A DNA stretch of 35,607 bases from a bacterium. Lineage in GTDB: Bacteria; Myxococcota_A; UBA9042. Each line of letters opens with the position of its first letter. The first letter of the stretch is position 1. Where the stretch lies: NCBI GenBank assembly GCA_030425545.1, contig JAUIAC010000030.1, positions 1 to 35,607 on the forward strand. Reading direction: 5' to 3'. Position numbers and translations under genes: made by a program. Below the pieces are notes generated by a model. The model was given only the letters and a program-made list of their open reading frames with translations. It was not told the DNA's origin and ran no database searches. Positions 16,695 through 24,950 of the stretch are shown here, piece after piece.

Positions 16695-19394
16695 ATGACG
16701 AACCTACGGGCATCGCTCACCGCGCTCACGCTGGCCTTGGCGCTCGTGGGCTGTGGCGAGGGCAGCGACACCATCGTCGACGGCGAGCCGACGCAAGCCG
16801 ACGCGGGCGGCAACGTCGCGGACGGTGGCGTCACAGACGCGGGTGAGAGCGACGCCAGCGACGCGCTCGGGGGCATCGCAGACGTGAGCCTGCCGGACGT
16901 GAGCGGCCGCGTGCAGCAGCAGGGCCAGTTCCAGGAGATCGCGGTCCCCGGCGACCAGAATCAGGTCTACTACGGCTGCTGGACGCAGGGCAGCACACGG
17001 GCCTACCTGAGCGGCACCGGCGGCGCGATCCTCGGCTGGGACGGCCTGAAATGGCACGAGCTGACCAGCGGCGTGTTCACCACGCTGAACGGCGTCGCAG
17101 CCGGAAAGGGCGGCGTGCGCGCTCACGCCGTGGGCCTGGCGGGGACGGTGGTGTCGGGCGTCGCGTCGAGCGCGACCGATGTGGCGAAGGTGTGGGGGCC
17201 CCCTGGTGGCTGTCAGTCCGCCGCGGAGTGCGACGACAAAGACGGCTGCACCAACGACTACTGCGAGAGCGGCGTCTGCCAGCACACACCCTCGGGCGCG
17301 GCGGGCTGCTGTGGGTCGGTGGCCTTCTCCGACAGCTTCAACAACCTCGCCAACTGGACCGTGACGGACCTCTACGAGAAGGTCGCGGACAAGGGCGGCA
17401 TCCTCTGGTCGGCGGCCGCCGTACACGGCAAAGACGGCAAGGCGCGCTTCACCAGCGGGCCCAAGGCGATGTACTTCGGCCGCACCGACGTGCCCTGCAA
17501 GAGCGACCCCGCGAAGAAGTGCGCCACCTTCGACAACGGCAAGGTGGTCGGCGCGCGGGCGGTGTCGCCGCTGGTGAAGCTGCCGGTCTCGGAGAAGGTG
17601 CTGCTGACCTTTCAGCTGCTCCTCGACGTGGAGAACGGCACCGGCTTCGACACCCTCACGCTGCACGTCAAGCAGGGCTCGAAGAAGACGCTGGTGTGGG
17701 ACAAGACGCACGTCGGCGGCTCGGGCAGCACCGAGGGCAAGTTCGTCACGCAGACGGTCGACCTGACCAACTGGTCCGGCGTGAGCATCGAGCTCGAGGT
17801 GACCTTCGACGCCAAGCAGAAGGACATCAACGACGGCGAGGGCGTCTTCATCGACGACCTGATGGTGCAGACCACCTGCTCAAGCGGCACGAGCGGCGCC
17901 AAGGGGCTGACCAAGTCGACCTTCTTCGACGTCTGGGCCGCCAATGACGACCTCGCCTACGCCGTGGGCGTCGGTGGCGCCATCGCCCGCTGGGACGGCA
18001 CGGCCTGGACGATGCAGACCGGCAGCAAGCCCAAGGACATCCTCGCGCTTGGCGGCGTGGCGGGCGTCTTGCAGTTGGCCGTGGGGCAAGGCGGAATGCT
18101 GGGCACGTTGGGCCCGGCAGGCGTCGACCCGATCCCCACCGGCGCAACCACAGACCTCTACGGTGTGGCCGTGACAGCCGACGACCCGACGAAGATCCAC
18201 GCTGTGGCTGTCGGGAGCGGCGGCAAGGTCCTTGAGTTCGACAAGGGCAAGTGGTCGGTCAAGACCTTCCCGACCTTCGCCCCGGTCAAGGGCGTGGCCG
18301 CCGCAGGCGGTGGCAAGTACTACGCCGTGGCCAGCAACCAGATCTACGAGCGCAGCACCACGGGCTCCTGGCTGCCCAAGGCCTCGGCGCCGACCCTGCT
18401 CAACGCGGTCGCGGTGACCGGCCCAGGCAAGGCCATGGCGGTCGGGCTCTCGGGGCTGCTCATGGAGCTCTCCGGCGGCGTCTGGACCCCCAAGAGCGGC
18501 ACCTTCGGCTTCAACGCCGCCCACGCCATCCACGCCAACTCGGCGAGCGACGTGTGGGTCGTGGGCGACAACGGCACCATCGCCCACTTCGAGGGTGGCG
18601 CGCAGTGGGAGGGCATCAAGTCGCCCACGTCGAAGCACCTGCGCGCGGTCTGGGCGAGCGCGCCGGACAACGTCTGGGCAGCGGGCCTGAACGGCACCAT
18701 GGTGCGCTTCAACGAGGGCAAGTGGACGGTCGTGCCGACGCCCTCCGAGGACCTGGACTTCAACGCGCTCTGGGGCAGCGATCCCAACGACATCTACGCC
18801 TCGGCCAAGGGCGGCATCCTGCTGCGGTGGGACGGCGTGAAGTGGCGGATCATCGCCGCGCCCGTGACCCAGACCATGCGCGCGGTGTGGGGCACGGGGC
18901 CCAAGGACGTGTGGGCCGTCGGCGACAAGGGCGCCATCTATCACAACGCGGGCGGCGGCTGGTCGCCCACGCCGATCGACCCCTTCGAGATCCCCGAGCA
19001 GGACCCCTACATCGTCGAGTCGACCCTGTACGCCGTGTGGGGCTCCGGGCCCGACGACGTCTGGGCGGCCGGCGCGCCCGACTCGCACAACAAGGGCGTG
19101 CTGGTGCACTGGGACGGCAAGTCGTGGAAATACACGCAGCTGCTCAACGACGAGACCCGCGTGGTCCGCGCGATGTGGGGCTGGGGCAAGGACAACATCT
19201 TGCTCGTGGGCACCCAGGGCATGGCGCTGCGCTTCAACGGGAAGGATCTGGCACCCTTGGACACCGGCTCCATCGCGACGTTCAACGACGTGTGCGGCTG
19301 GGGCAAGGACGCGCTGCTCGTCGGGAGCATCGGCACGGTGTTGCGGTACATCCCGCCACTGGCGCCAGCGACCGAGGGTGACGCGACGCCCTGA
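16695..19394 (+). CDS. Fourteen-repeat propeller lipoprotein with Cys-rich/jelly-roll insertion
   Basis: An 899-residue predicted lipoprotein (lipobox LVGC, Cys20, Gly at +2). I chose the ATG at 16695, placed after GGGGGA, over an in-frame GTG twelve bases earlier. After an Asp-rich tether come two WAVG-type repeats (about 78-169). A Cys-rich module follows (about 172-204, CDDKDGCTNDYC, a pattern frequent in myxobacterial secreted proteins), then a jelly-roll or MAM-like beta-sandwich (about 205-395, starting FSDSFNNLANWTV and ending GVFIDDLMVQTTC). Twelve more repeats run to about residue 888. The total is fourteen, as in the gene before it, with the insertion between repeats 2 and 3. Spacing to the previous gene is 14 bases. 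Function unknown; surface binding is inferred. Confidence 0.8.
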   Translation: MTNLRASLTALTLALALVGCGEGSDTIVDGEPTQADAGGNVADGGVTDAGESDASDALGGIADVSLPDVSGRVQQQGQFQEIAVPGDQNQVYYGCWTQGSTRAYLSGTGGAILGWDGLKWHELTSGVFTTLNGVAAGKGGVRAHAVGLAGTVVSGVASSATDVAKVWGPPGGCQSAAECDDKDGCTNDYCESGVCQHTPSGAAGCCGSVAFSDSFNNLANWTVTDLYEKVADKGGILWSAAAVHGKDGKARFTSGPKAMYFGRTDVPCKSDPAKKCATFDNGKVVGARAVSPLVKLPVSEKVLLTFQLLLDVENGTGFDTLTLHVKQGSKKTLVWDKTHVGGSGSTEGKFVTQTVDLTNWSGVSIELEVTFDAKQKDINDGEGVFIDDLMVQTTCSSGTSGAKGLTKSTFFDVWAANDDLAYAVGVGGAIARWDGTAWTMQTGSKPKDILALGGVAGVLQLAVGQGGMLGTLGPAGVDPIPTGATTDLYGVAVTADDPTKIHAVAVGSGGKVLEFDKGKWSVKTFPTFAPVKGVAAAGGGKYYAVASNQIYERSTTGSWLPKASAPTLLNAVAVTGPGKAMAVGLSGLLMELSGGVWTPKSGTFGFNAAHAIHANSASDVWVVGDNGTIAHFEGGAQWEGIKSPTSKHLRAVWASAPDNVWAAGLNGTMVRFNEGKWTVVPTPSEDLDFNALWGSDPNDIYASAKGGILLRWDGVKWRIIAAPVTQTMRAVWGTGPKDVWAVGDKGAIYHNAGGGWSPTPIDPFEIPEQDPYIVESTLYAVWGSGPDDVWAAGAPDSHNKGVLVHWDGKSWKYTQLLNDETRVVRAMWGWGKDNILLVGTQGMALRFNGKDLAPLDTGSIATFNDVCGWGKDALLVGSIGTVLRYIPPLAPATEGDATP

Positions 19395-19459
19395 CCGTGC
19401 GGCTTGGGTACGCGAGACCGACGGGGCGAGATTCCAGGGTGAGAGCGAGGGAGAGCAGC

Positions 19460-21526
19460 ATGAGCAGGCAGGCGATGAATGGGGCCTTGGCGCTCGTGGT
19501 CTGCGCGACGCTGCTCGGCGGCTGCGGCACCGAGGCGGTCCGCGGCACGCTGTGGGTCCCGGACGGCAGCGGCAACGACATCACGCCCTTCTTGGGGGAC
19601 GGCAGCTCGGGGCAGGACGGGGCTGGGCCAGGCGCAGACGCTGGCGGCACCGCAGGCGGCGAGGACGGCGCCACGTCCGCGGGCGACTCCGGCGTGGTCG
19701 CCAAGAGCGAGCTGCGATTCGCCATGCCGGACGGCAACAAGGACGACTTCGGCGGGCTCTGCGCCGACACGTGCAAGCTCAACCTGCCGCAGAACAGCGT
19801 GCGCAAGATCTACGTACAGTACCTCGTCGACGGCAAGCCGAAGCCCGACGCGCTGGTGCGCTTCGCCAAGATCGACCCGAACAACAAGCTGGTCGAGGTG
19901 CTGATCGAGAACATCATCACCGACGAGAACGGCGTCGCGGTCAGCCAACTCAAGGCCGACACGACCCCGGGCACCATCGACATCGCGGCCGTGGTCCCGG
20001 ACGACGAGGCCGCGGGAGCCAAGGTCTTCCCGATCCACGTCATCTCCAAGGCCAAGGGACCCCTGCAGATCCGGCTGCACTACCTCGGCAGCAACAACCC
20101 CATCGAGCTCGCCTACCTCAAGGCGCGGCTGACCAAGCAGGTCGCCGGACAGCCCGCATGCAAGGACATCGACCTCGGCGACGTGCTGCCGAAGGCGCAG
20201 TGGGAGAGCCCGGGCAACCTGCAGTGGACCAAGCCCTGGACCATCAGCTACCCGGCCTTCGCCACGTGGGTGCAGAAAGAGGTCCAGGCCGACGGGCAGC
20301 CCGTGACCTTCACGGTGCTCGGCATCGCCGCCAAGAGCAGCCTCGGCGCCGTTCGCGCTGCCGGATGCGTCGACACGGGCGCCACGGTCACGTGGAACCC
20401 GCAGACCCAGGCCATCGAGGGCAGCGACGTGACCGTGGTAGTCAAGGACCTGCCGCCCCGCCTCAAGGGGACCTACGACATGGTCACCAAGCTGGACCTG
20501 CTGTCGATCCTGCCCGACTCGGTGGAGTTCGCGTTCAAGGCCATCTTCGACATCCTCACGGACCCGATCGCCGGCACCCTCTCGCTCGCGTGCAAGCTCG
20601 GCGACGGCAAGCTCGACAGCTTCTGTGGGCTGGTGTTCGAGGACGTGAAGAAGCCCGACATCAACAACCTCAAGCAGCCCTTCGGCGCGCTCATCGTGAA
20701 GTTCCTCGACGGCATCCTCTACGGCTTCCTGCCCGACAACGTGAAGTCGGGGCTGAGCGCCGGGGCCGATCTGGGCAAGATCCTCACCGACCTGGAGATG
20801 GGCGGCATCATCGTCATCGACCAGGAGCCAGACAACACGGGCTTCCTGGGCAAAGCGCACACCAAGGACGAGTGGCAGTCGGTGACCTACAAGTGGTCGC
20901 TGGGCCAGGCCTGTAACCCCAAGGACCCCAACTGCGGCAAGAAGACCTTCAGCATCGTGGCCTTCCAGCAGGACGCCATCGTCGGGCACTTCGATCTGTG
21001 GCGGAACGCGGTGCTCAGTCAGATCAAGATCGGCGAGCACGGCCTCTCCATCAAGTGGGGCGCGCTGATCAACTACATCGTGCAGAAGCAGCTGCTGCCC
21101 GCGATCACCGCGGATCCGAAGGACCCGGCCGCGCCGGTGGTGGACAGCTACGAGAAGCTGGTCAAGAGCCTGCTGGCGGGGAAGAAGTGCCTGATCAAGG
21201 ACACGTGCTGCGCGGAGTTCGGCAAGCAGCTCGCCAGTCAGCAGTCGCTGGTGAGCGAGAGCTTCTTGGAGGGCACCTGTGAGCTGCTGGTCAAGCTCGG
21301 CGCTGGCTTCATCGAGTCGCAGCTGGTGAGCCTGGACACGGACACATCGAAGGGCGGCACCATGACCATCAAGACCGACGCGTGCGCCATCTTCGATGAC
21401 AACCAGGACATGGTCATCGACACCATGGGCAAGTCCACCGACCAGTGTGACTGGAACATGCAGGTGAAGATCGGCGGCAAGCCTCAGAAGGTGAAGGCGA
21501 CCTTCTACGCCACGCGCCAGGAGTAG
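19460..21526 (+). CDS. Lipoprotein with Big-1-type Ig-like domain and unrecognised C-terminal half
   Basis: A 688-residue predicted lipoprotein (lipobox LGGC, Cys22, Gly at +2), last of the five-gene cluster. The frame is open back to 19397, but the ATG at 19460 sits directly before a classic signal peptide and after GAGGGAGAG, so it is preferred. A Gly/Asp/Ala tether (23-82) leads into an Ig-like module (about 83-198) with Big-1/invasin features: VQYLVDGKPKPDALVRF, then TDENGVAVSQLKAD. The remaining ~490 residues are not recognised. They alternate helical stretches (around ILPDSVEFAFKAIFDIL) with Cys pairs, including a CLIKDTCC cluster, and end in a beta-rich segment. It starts 65 bases after the preceding lipoprotein and converges on priA. 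Confidence 0.75.
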   Translation: MSRQAMNGALALVVCATLLGGCGTEAVRGTLWVPDGSGNDITPFLGDGSSGQDGAGPGADAGGTAGGEDGATSAGDSGVVAKSELRFAMPDGNKDDFGGLCADTCKLNLPQNSVRKIYVQYLVDGKPKPDALVRFAKIDPNNKLVEVLIENIITDENGVAVSQLKADTTPGTIDIAAVVPDDEAAGAKVFPIHVISKAKGPLQIRLHYLGSNNPIELAYLKARLTKQVAGQPACKDIDLGDVLPKAQWESPGNLQWTKPWTISYPAFATWVQKEVQADGQPVTFTVLGIAAKSSLGAVRAAGCVDTGATVTWNPQTQAIEGSDVTVVVKDLPPRLKGTYDMVTKLDLLSILPDSVEFAFKAIFDILTDPIAGTLSLACKLGDGKLDSFCGLVFEDVKKPDINNLKQPFGALIVKFLDGILYGFLPDNVKSGLSAGADLGKILTDLEMGGIIVIDQEPDNTGFLGKAHTKDEWQSVTYKWSLGQACNPKDPNCGKKTFSIVAFQQDAIVGHFDLWRNAVLSQIKIGEHGLSIKWGALINYIVQKQLLPAITADPKDPAAPVVDSYEKLVKSLLAGKKCLIKDTCCAEFGKQLASQQSLVSESFLEGTCELLVKLGAGFIESQLVSLDTDTSKGGTMTIKTDACAIFDDNQDMVIDTMGKSTDQCDWNMQVKIGGKPQKVKATFYATRQE

Positions 21527-21537
21527 CCCGCCGCGCT

Positions 21538-21564
21538 GGTCCACCGCCGACGGGCGCCGTGGCC
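21538..21564. terminator. Candidate bidirectional terminator between lipoprotein cluster and priA
   Basis: Inside the 45-base gap between the two convergent stops, GG(T)CCAC pairs with GTGGCC, and an inner CGCC pairs with GGCG. This gives a two-part GC-rich stem with a bulge. No U-run is present on either strand. Confidence 0.3.
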
Positions 21565-21571
21565 CCACACC

Positions 21572-23962
21572 TCAGGCAAAATCAGCCGGGTCGACGTCGA
21601 CGAAGAGCTTGACGCCCGGCGGCAGTGACTTCGTGCCGTGGCCGTGGACCCACTTGAGCTGGCCGTGGAGCGTCGCGCGGTCCTCGTGGCGCAGCAGGAC
21701 GTGGAACCGGTGCACGTCGCGCAGCTTGGCCACCCCCGCCGCCACCGGGCCACGCGCGTCTGCGCCGTGGTGACGTAGCGAGTCGGAGAGCCACCGCGCC
21801 GCGCTGTTGGCCCGCTTCAGATCCGCGTGCCGTGTCTCCAGCAGCGCGAGGTGACCGAAGGGCGGATAGCCGCTCATGCGCCGCTTGCGCAGCTCTTCTT
21901 CGAGGAAGCCGGCGTGGTCGTGGCGCAAGGCCGCCATGATGGCTGGGTGGTCGGGCGCCCAGGTCTGCACCAACACCTGCCCCGGCCGGTCCCCGCGCCC
22001 CGCCCGACCCGCCACCTGGGTCAGCAGCTGAAAGGTCCGCTCCGAGGCGCGGAAGTCGGGCATGCGCAGGCCGGTCTCGGCCAACATGACCCCCACCAGG
22101 GTCACCTGCGGAAAGTCATGGCCCTTGGCGAGCATCTGCGTCCCGACCAGGACGTCGAGCTCGCCGCGCCGGAAGGTCTCGAGCAGGTCGAGCATGCGCT
22201 GACCCGTCGCCGTGTCGCGGTCAAAGCGCGCCACGCGGACCCCGGGGATCGCGTGGCGCAGCGTGTCTTCCACGCGCTCCGTGCCGGCGCCTACACGCAA
22301 GAAGTTCCGCCCGCTGCAGCTGGCGCAGGGCTGGTCTCGGTCTACGGAGTGATCGCAGTAGTGGCAGCGAAGGCGCCCCTGGCGCTTGTGCCACGTGAGG
22401 CTGATTGCGCAGTGAGGACACTCCACCGCGTCGCCACAGCCGGCGCACACCACGGTGGTGGCGAAGCCGCGTCGGTTGTGCAGCAAGATGACCTGCTCAC
22501 CTCTCGCCACGGTCGCCGCCACCGCGTCGCGCAGCGGCACCGAGAGCAGGCTCGGGCGCTTGTCGTCGTCGGGGTCGCGGAGCCGCTCCGCCTCGCGCAG
22601 GTCGATGACAAAAGCCTCCGGCATCGGCCGGTCGGCGACGCGCTCCGGCATCTCGAGCAGGGTCAGCCGCCCCGACTGGACCAGAGCCATCTCCTCGCAG
22701 CCCGGCGTGGCGGAGCCCAGCACGCAGACCGCCTTGGCCGAGCGCGCGCGCACGAGCGCCAGGTCGCGGGCGTGATAGCGCAGCCCCGACTGCTGCTTGA
22801 AGCTGCTGTCGTGACACTCGTCGAGGATCACGACGCCCAGGTCGAACACGGGGGCGAAGAGCGCGGAGCGGGGCCCGATGACGATGCGCGCCTCGCCGCT
22901 GCGCACCCGGCCGTGTTGGTCGAGCCGCTCGCCGTCACTCATGCCAGAGTGCAGCGCCGCCACCTGATCTCCGAAGCGGGCGCGAAAGCGGGTGACCAGC
23001 TGCGGGGTCAGGGCGATCTCCGGCACGAGCACGATGGCGCCCTGCCCTCGCGCGAGCGCGTCGGCGATGAGGTGGAGGTAGACCTCGGTCTTGCCGGAGC
23101 CGGTCACGCCGCGGAGCACGAACCCACCGAAGAGGCCGGGCTCCAGCGCCGTCGTGCGCAGGGTGTCCAGCACCTGCGACTGTGCGCCCGTCAGCGCGGG
23201 CGGGGTGTCCCGTGGGACGGGCGTCCGCATGCCGAGCGGGTCGCGACGCACCCGCTCCTCCCACAGCCGAATCAACCCGCGCTCGGCCAGCGACTCCAAC
23301 ATCTTCTGCGGCACGGCGACGCGCTTGCTGCCCCCGGTCAGCGGGTCCGGCTCACGGCGGAGATCGGTGACCGAGACCTCGCCCAGGGCCAACGCCCGCT
23401 CCAGCACGCGGCGCTCGGGCTTGCGCAGCCCGGTGGGCCACTCGAGCCCGTCGATGCGGCTGACCATCCACCGCGTGCGCACGTCTGCTGTGTCGCCCTT
23501 GACCCCGGTGCGGCGCAGCGGCGCCGGCAGCGCGAGGCGCACCGCCTGCCCGAGGGGCGCGTGGTAGTAGCGCGCCGCGAAGGCGAGGCAGGTCAGCAGG
23601 TCTCCAGGCATCAACGGGGCGTCGTCGAGCAGCTCGTCCACGGGTCGCAGCCGGTCGACCGGACAGCCGATGTCCTCGGGCGCCGCGACGCGCCAGATGA
23701 CCCCCACGTGCAGCCGACCGCGCACCGGCACGCGCACACGCATGCCGGCCACCACCGTGCGCCCCTCGGCGAGGACGCTCGGTGGCAGCCCGTAGCTGAG
23801 CAGGCCGGTGCCGGTGGCCACGGCGACCTCAGCCGCGAGCGCGAAGCGGCGGCCGGCGGCGAGCCCCTCTCCCGCGAGGGGCGCCTGACGACGGGCGGGG
23901 CGACGCGACGAGCGCGTCGGGCCTGGCGGCGTGAGCGAGAGCTGGTCCGGTGAATTGGTCAC
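21572..23962 (-). CDS. priA: Primosomal replication restart helicase PriA
   Basis: A 796-residue superfamily 2 3'-to-5' DNA helicase that reloads the replisome at stalled forks. Visible: the N-terminal DNA-binding region (GMRVRVPVRG, YYHAPLGQAVRLALP), Walker A GVTGSGKTEVYLHLI near residue 284, motif II near 378, GSATPG, the zinc-binding Cys array between about 505 and 550 (CAGCG, CPHC, CHYC, CASC), and the late motifs VGTQMLAKGHDFPQV and QVAGRAGRGDRPG. Motif II reads DECH where most PriA proteins have DEEH. The start is GTG at 23962 without a good ribosome binding site, and the first ~45 residues are not conserved, so the true start may lie downstream. A membrane-protein gene lies 97 bases upstream in the same direction. 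Confidence 0.95.
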   Translation of the reverse strand: MTNSPDQLSLTPPGPTRSSRRPARRQAPLAGEGLAAGRRFALAAEVAVATGTGLLSYGLPPSVLAEGRTVVAGMRVRVPVRGRLHVGVIWRVAAPEDIGCPVDRLRPVDELLDDAPLMPGDLLTCLAFAARYYHAPLGQAVRLALPAPLRRTGVKGDTADVRTRWMVSRIDGLEWPTGLRKPERRVLERALALGEVSVTDLRREPDPLTGGSKRVAVPQKMLESLAERGLIRLWEERVRRDPLGMRTPVPRDTPPALTGAQSQVLDTLRTTALEPGLFGGFVLRGVTGSGKTEVYLHLIADALARGQGAIVLVPEIALTPQLVTRFRARFGDQVAALHSGMSDGERLDQHGRVRSGEARIVIGPRSALFAPVFDLGVVILDECHDSSFKQQSGLRYHARDLALVRARSAKAVCVLGSATPGCEEMALVQSGRLTLLEMPERVADRPMPEAFVIDLREAERLRDPDDDKRPSLLSVPLRDAVAATVARGEQVILLHNRRGFATTVVCAGCGDAVECPHCAISLTWHKRQGRLRCHYCDHSVDRDQPCASCSGRNFLRVGAGTERVEDTLRHAIPGVRVARFDRDTATGQRMLDLLETFRRGELDVLVGTQMLAKGHDFPQVTLVGVMLAETGLRMPDFRASERTFQLLTQVAGRAGRGDRPGQVLVQTWAPDHPAIMAALRHDHAGFLEEELRKRRMSGYPPFGHLALLETRHADLKRANSAARWLSDSLRHHGADARGPVAAGVAKLRDVHRFHVLLRHEDRATLHGQLKWVHGHGTKSLPPGVKLFVDVDPADFA

Positions 23963-24010
23963 GTCGGCAGGGTGCGGGCGGGCGCCGGGCGCCGCAAGCG
24001 CCGCGGCCTC

Positions 24011-24032
24011 GGGTATAGGACATATTCTGTCG
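24011..24032 (-). promoter_or_regulatory. AT-rich island upstream of priA, possible promoter
   Basis: On the leftward strand this reads ACAGAATATGTCCTATACCC, a conspicuous AT-rich patch in ~70% GC surroundings, about 50 bases before the priA start. TATACC could be a -10 element, but no matching -35 hexamer lies at the proper distance. The call rests mainly on composition and position. Confidence 0.25.
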
Positions 24033-24059
24033 CATCGGCGCCGCGGCCCGTGGTGCGAC

Positions 24060-24893
24060 TCACCCGGCGGTGCGAAGCGAGCGCAACCACAGCCACGCGG
24101 GCACCGTGACGCCGGCCGCAGCCGCCAGCCAGCTCAGCGCTGAGCCAGCGATCGGCCCGAGCGCGGGCAGCGCGAAGGCGGCGAAGAGGGCGTAGGCCGC
24201 GACCGCCGTCGAGCCCAGCATCATCGGACCGACAGCCCCCGCCGGCACGGCCTCGCCCTGCGACCACCACAGGCTCGCCATGGTGGTCAGGAAGATCGCA
24301 GGAAAGACGCTGGCGACACCCGCCGCGACCTCGGCGCCCGCCTGGGCGATGGCCACCGCGGCGGCGATGGCGCTCGCGGCGAGCACGCCCCGCATGACGA
24401 GCGCCACGAGGCGGGTGGGGCGACGACCGCGTGGCGCCGGCACGCCGCTGCGGCAGGCCGCGACCCCCACGGCGAGCATCACGGCCGTCGCGACGCAGCC
24501 CGTGGCAAAGGCGCTGCCCTGGAGCGCGCTGAGCGTCACCACCACGCCCACGGCGGCCACGCTCCACAGCCCCAACGAGAGCGCGACCATGGCGGCGAGG
24601 CGAGCCCGGAGCGACCACGCCGGCAGGCGCGGCGGCAGCTCTCGCCAGAGCAAGAGGAAGAGCGCGTTGAGCAGCATGCCCACCGGCACGGCGCCCATGG
24701 ACTCGGCGAAGGCCCCGTGCTCGCTCGCCCCGGTGCCGGCGTAGATCCCCAGCGACGCCGGCACGATGGTGCTCGGCAGGGTCCCGACGAGGCCTCCGAG
24801 CCTGCCCCCCAGACGCTCGATGGCGACGGTGACGCCCACCGCGACCACGCCGGCGAAGAGCGCCGCCGACGCGAGCTCGGCGCCGCCGGTCAC
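24060..24893 (-). CDS. Multi-pass integral membrane protein of unknown function
   Basis: A 277-residue hydrophobic protein with about eight to nine predicted membrane segments and few charged residues. I chose the GTG at 24893, preceded by GAAGGG; the frame stays open far upstream into the antisense of nadC, but that part is not protein-like. A distinctive GTLPSTIVPASLGI stretch lies in the first third (about residues 37-50), and a second loop has PPRLPAWSLRARLAAMVALS. I do not recognise the family. It is divergent from nadC across 57 bases and lies 97 bases upstream of priA in the same direction, so it could share a transcript with priA. Confidence 0.65.
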   Translation of the reverse strand: MTGGAELASAALFAGVVAVGVTVAIERLGGRLGGLVGTLPSTIVPASLGIYAGTGASEHGAFAESMGAVPVGMLLNALFLLLWRELPPRLPAWSLRARLAAMVALSLGLWSVAAVGVVVTLSALQGSAFATGCVATAVMLAVGVAACRSGVPAPRGRRPTRLVALVMRGVLAASAIAAAVAIAQAGAEVAAGVASVFPAIFLTTMASLWWSQGEAVPAGAVGPMMLGSTAVAAYALFAAFALPALGPIAGSALSWLAAAAGVTVPAWLWLRSLRTAG

Positions 24894-24950
24894 AGGCCCT
24901 TCGGCGGGCGGGCGCCCTGGGCGATTGCCATGCGACGCGCCCTCCCTACA

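Noticed and set aside
13540..19360. DNA-level tandem repeats as a CRISPR array or phase-variable tract
   Set aside because: The units are coding, ~120 bases long, divergent in sequence and in frame, matching protein propeller repeats rather than identical DNA repeats.
19007..21568. An 853-codon leftward frame opposite the Big-1-type lipoprotein
   Set aside because: No domain, and its N-terminal half mirrors the sense reading of a gene with a good signal peptide and ribosome binding site.
21827..23953. A 708-codon rightward frame opposite priA
   Set aside because: priA is unmistakable on the other strand; the frame is His/Arg/Gln-rich with no recognisable motif.
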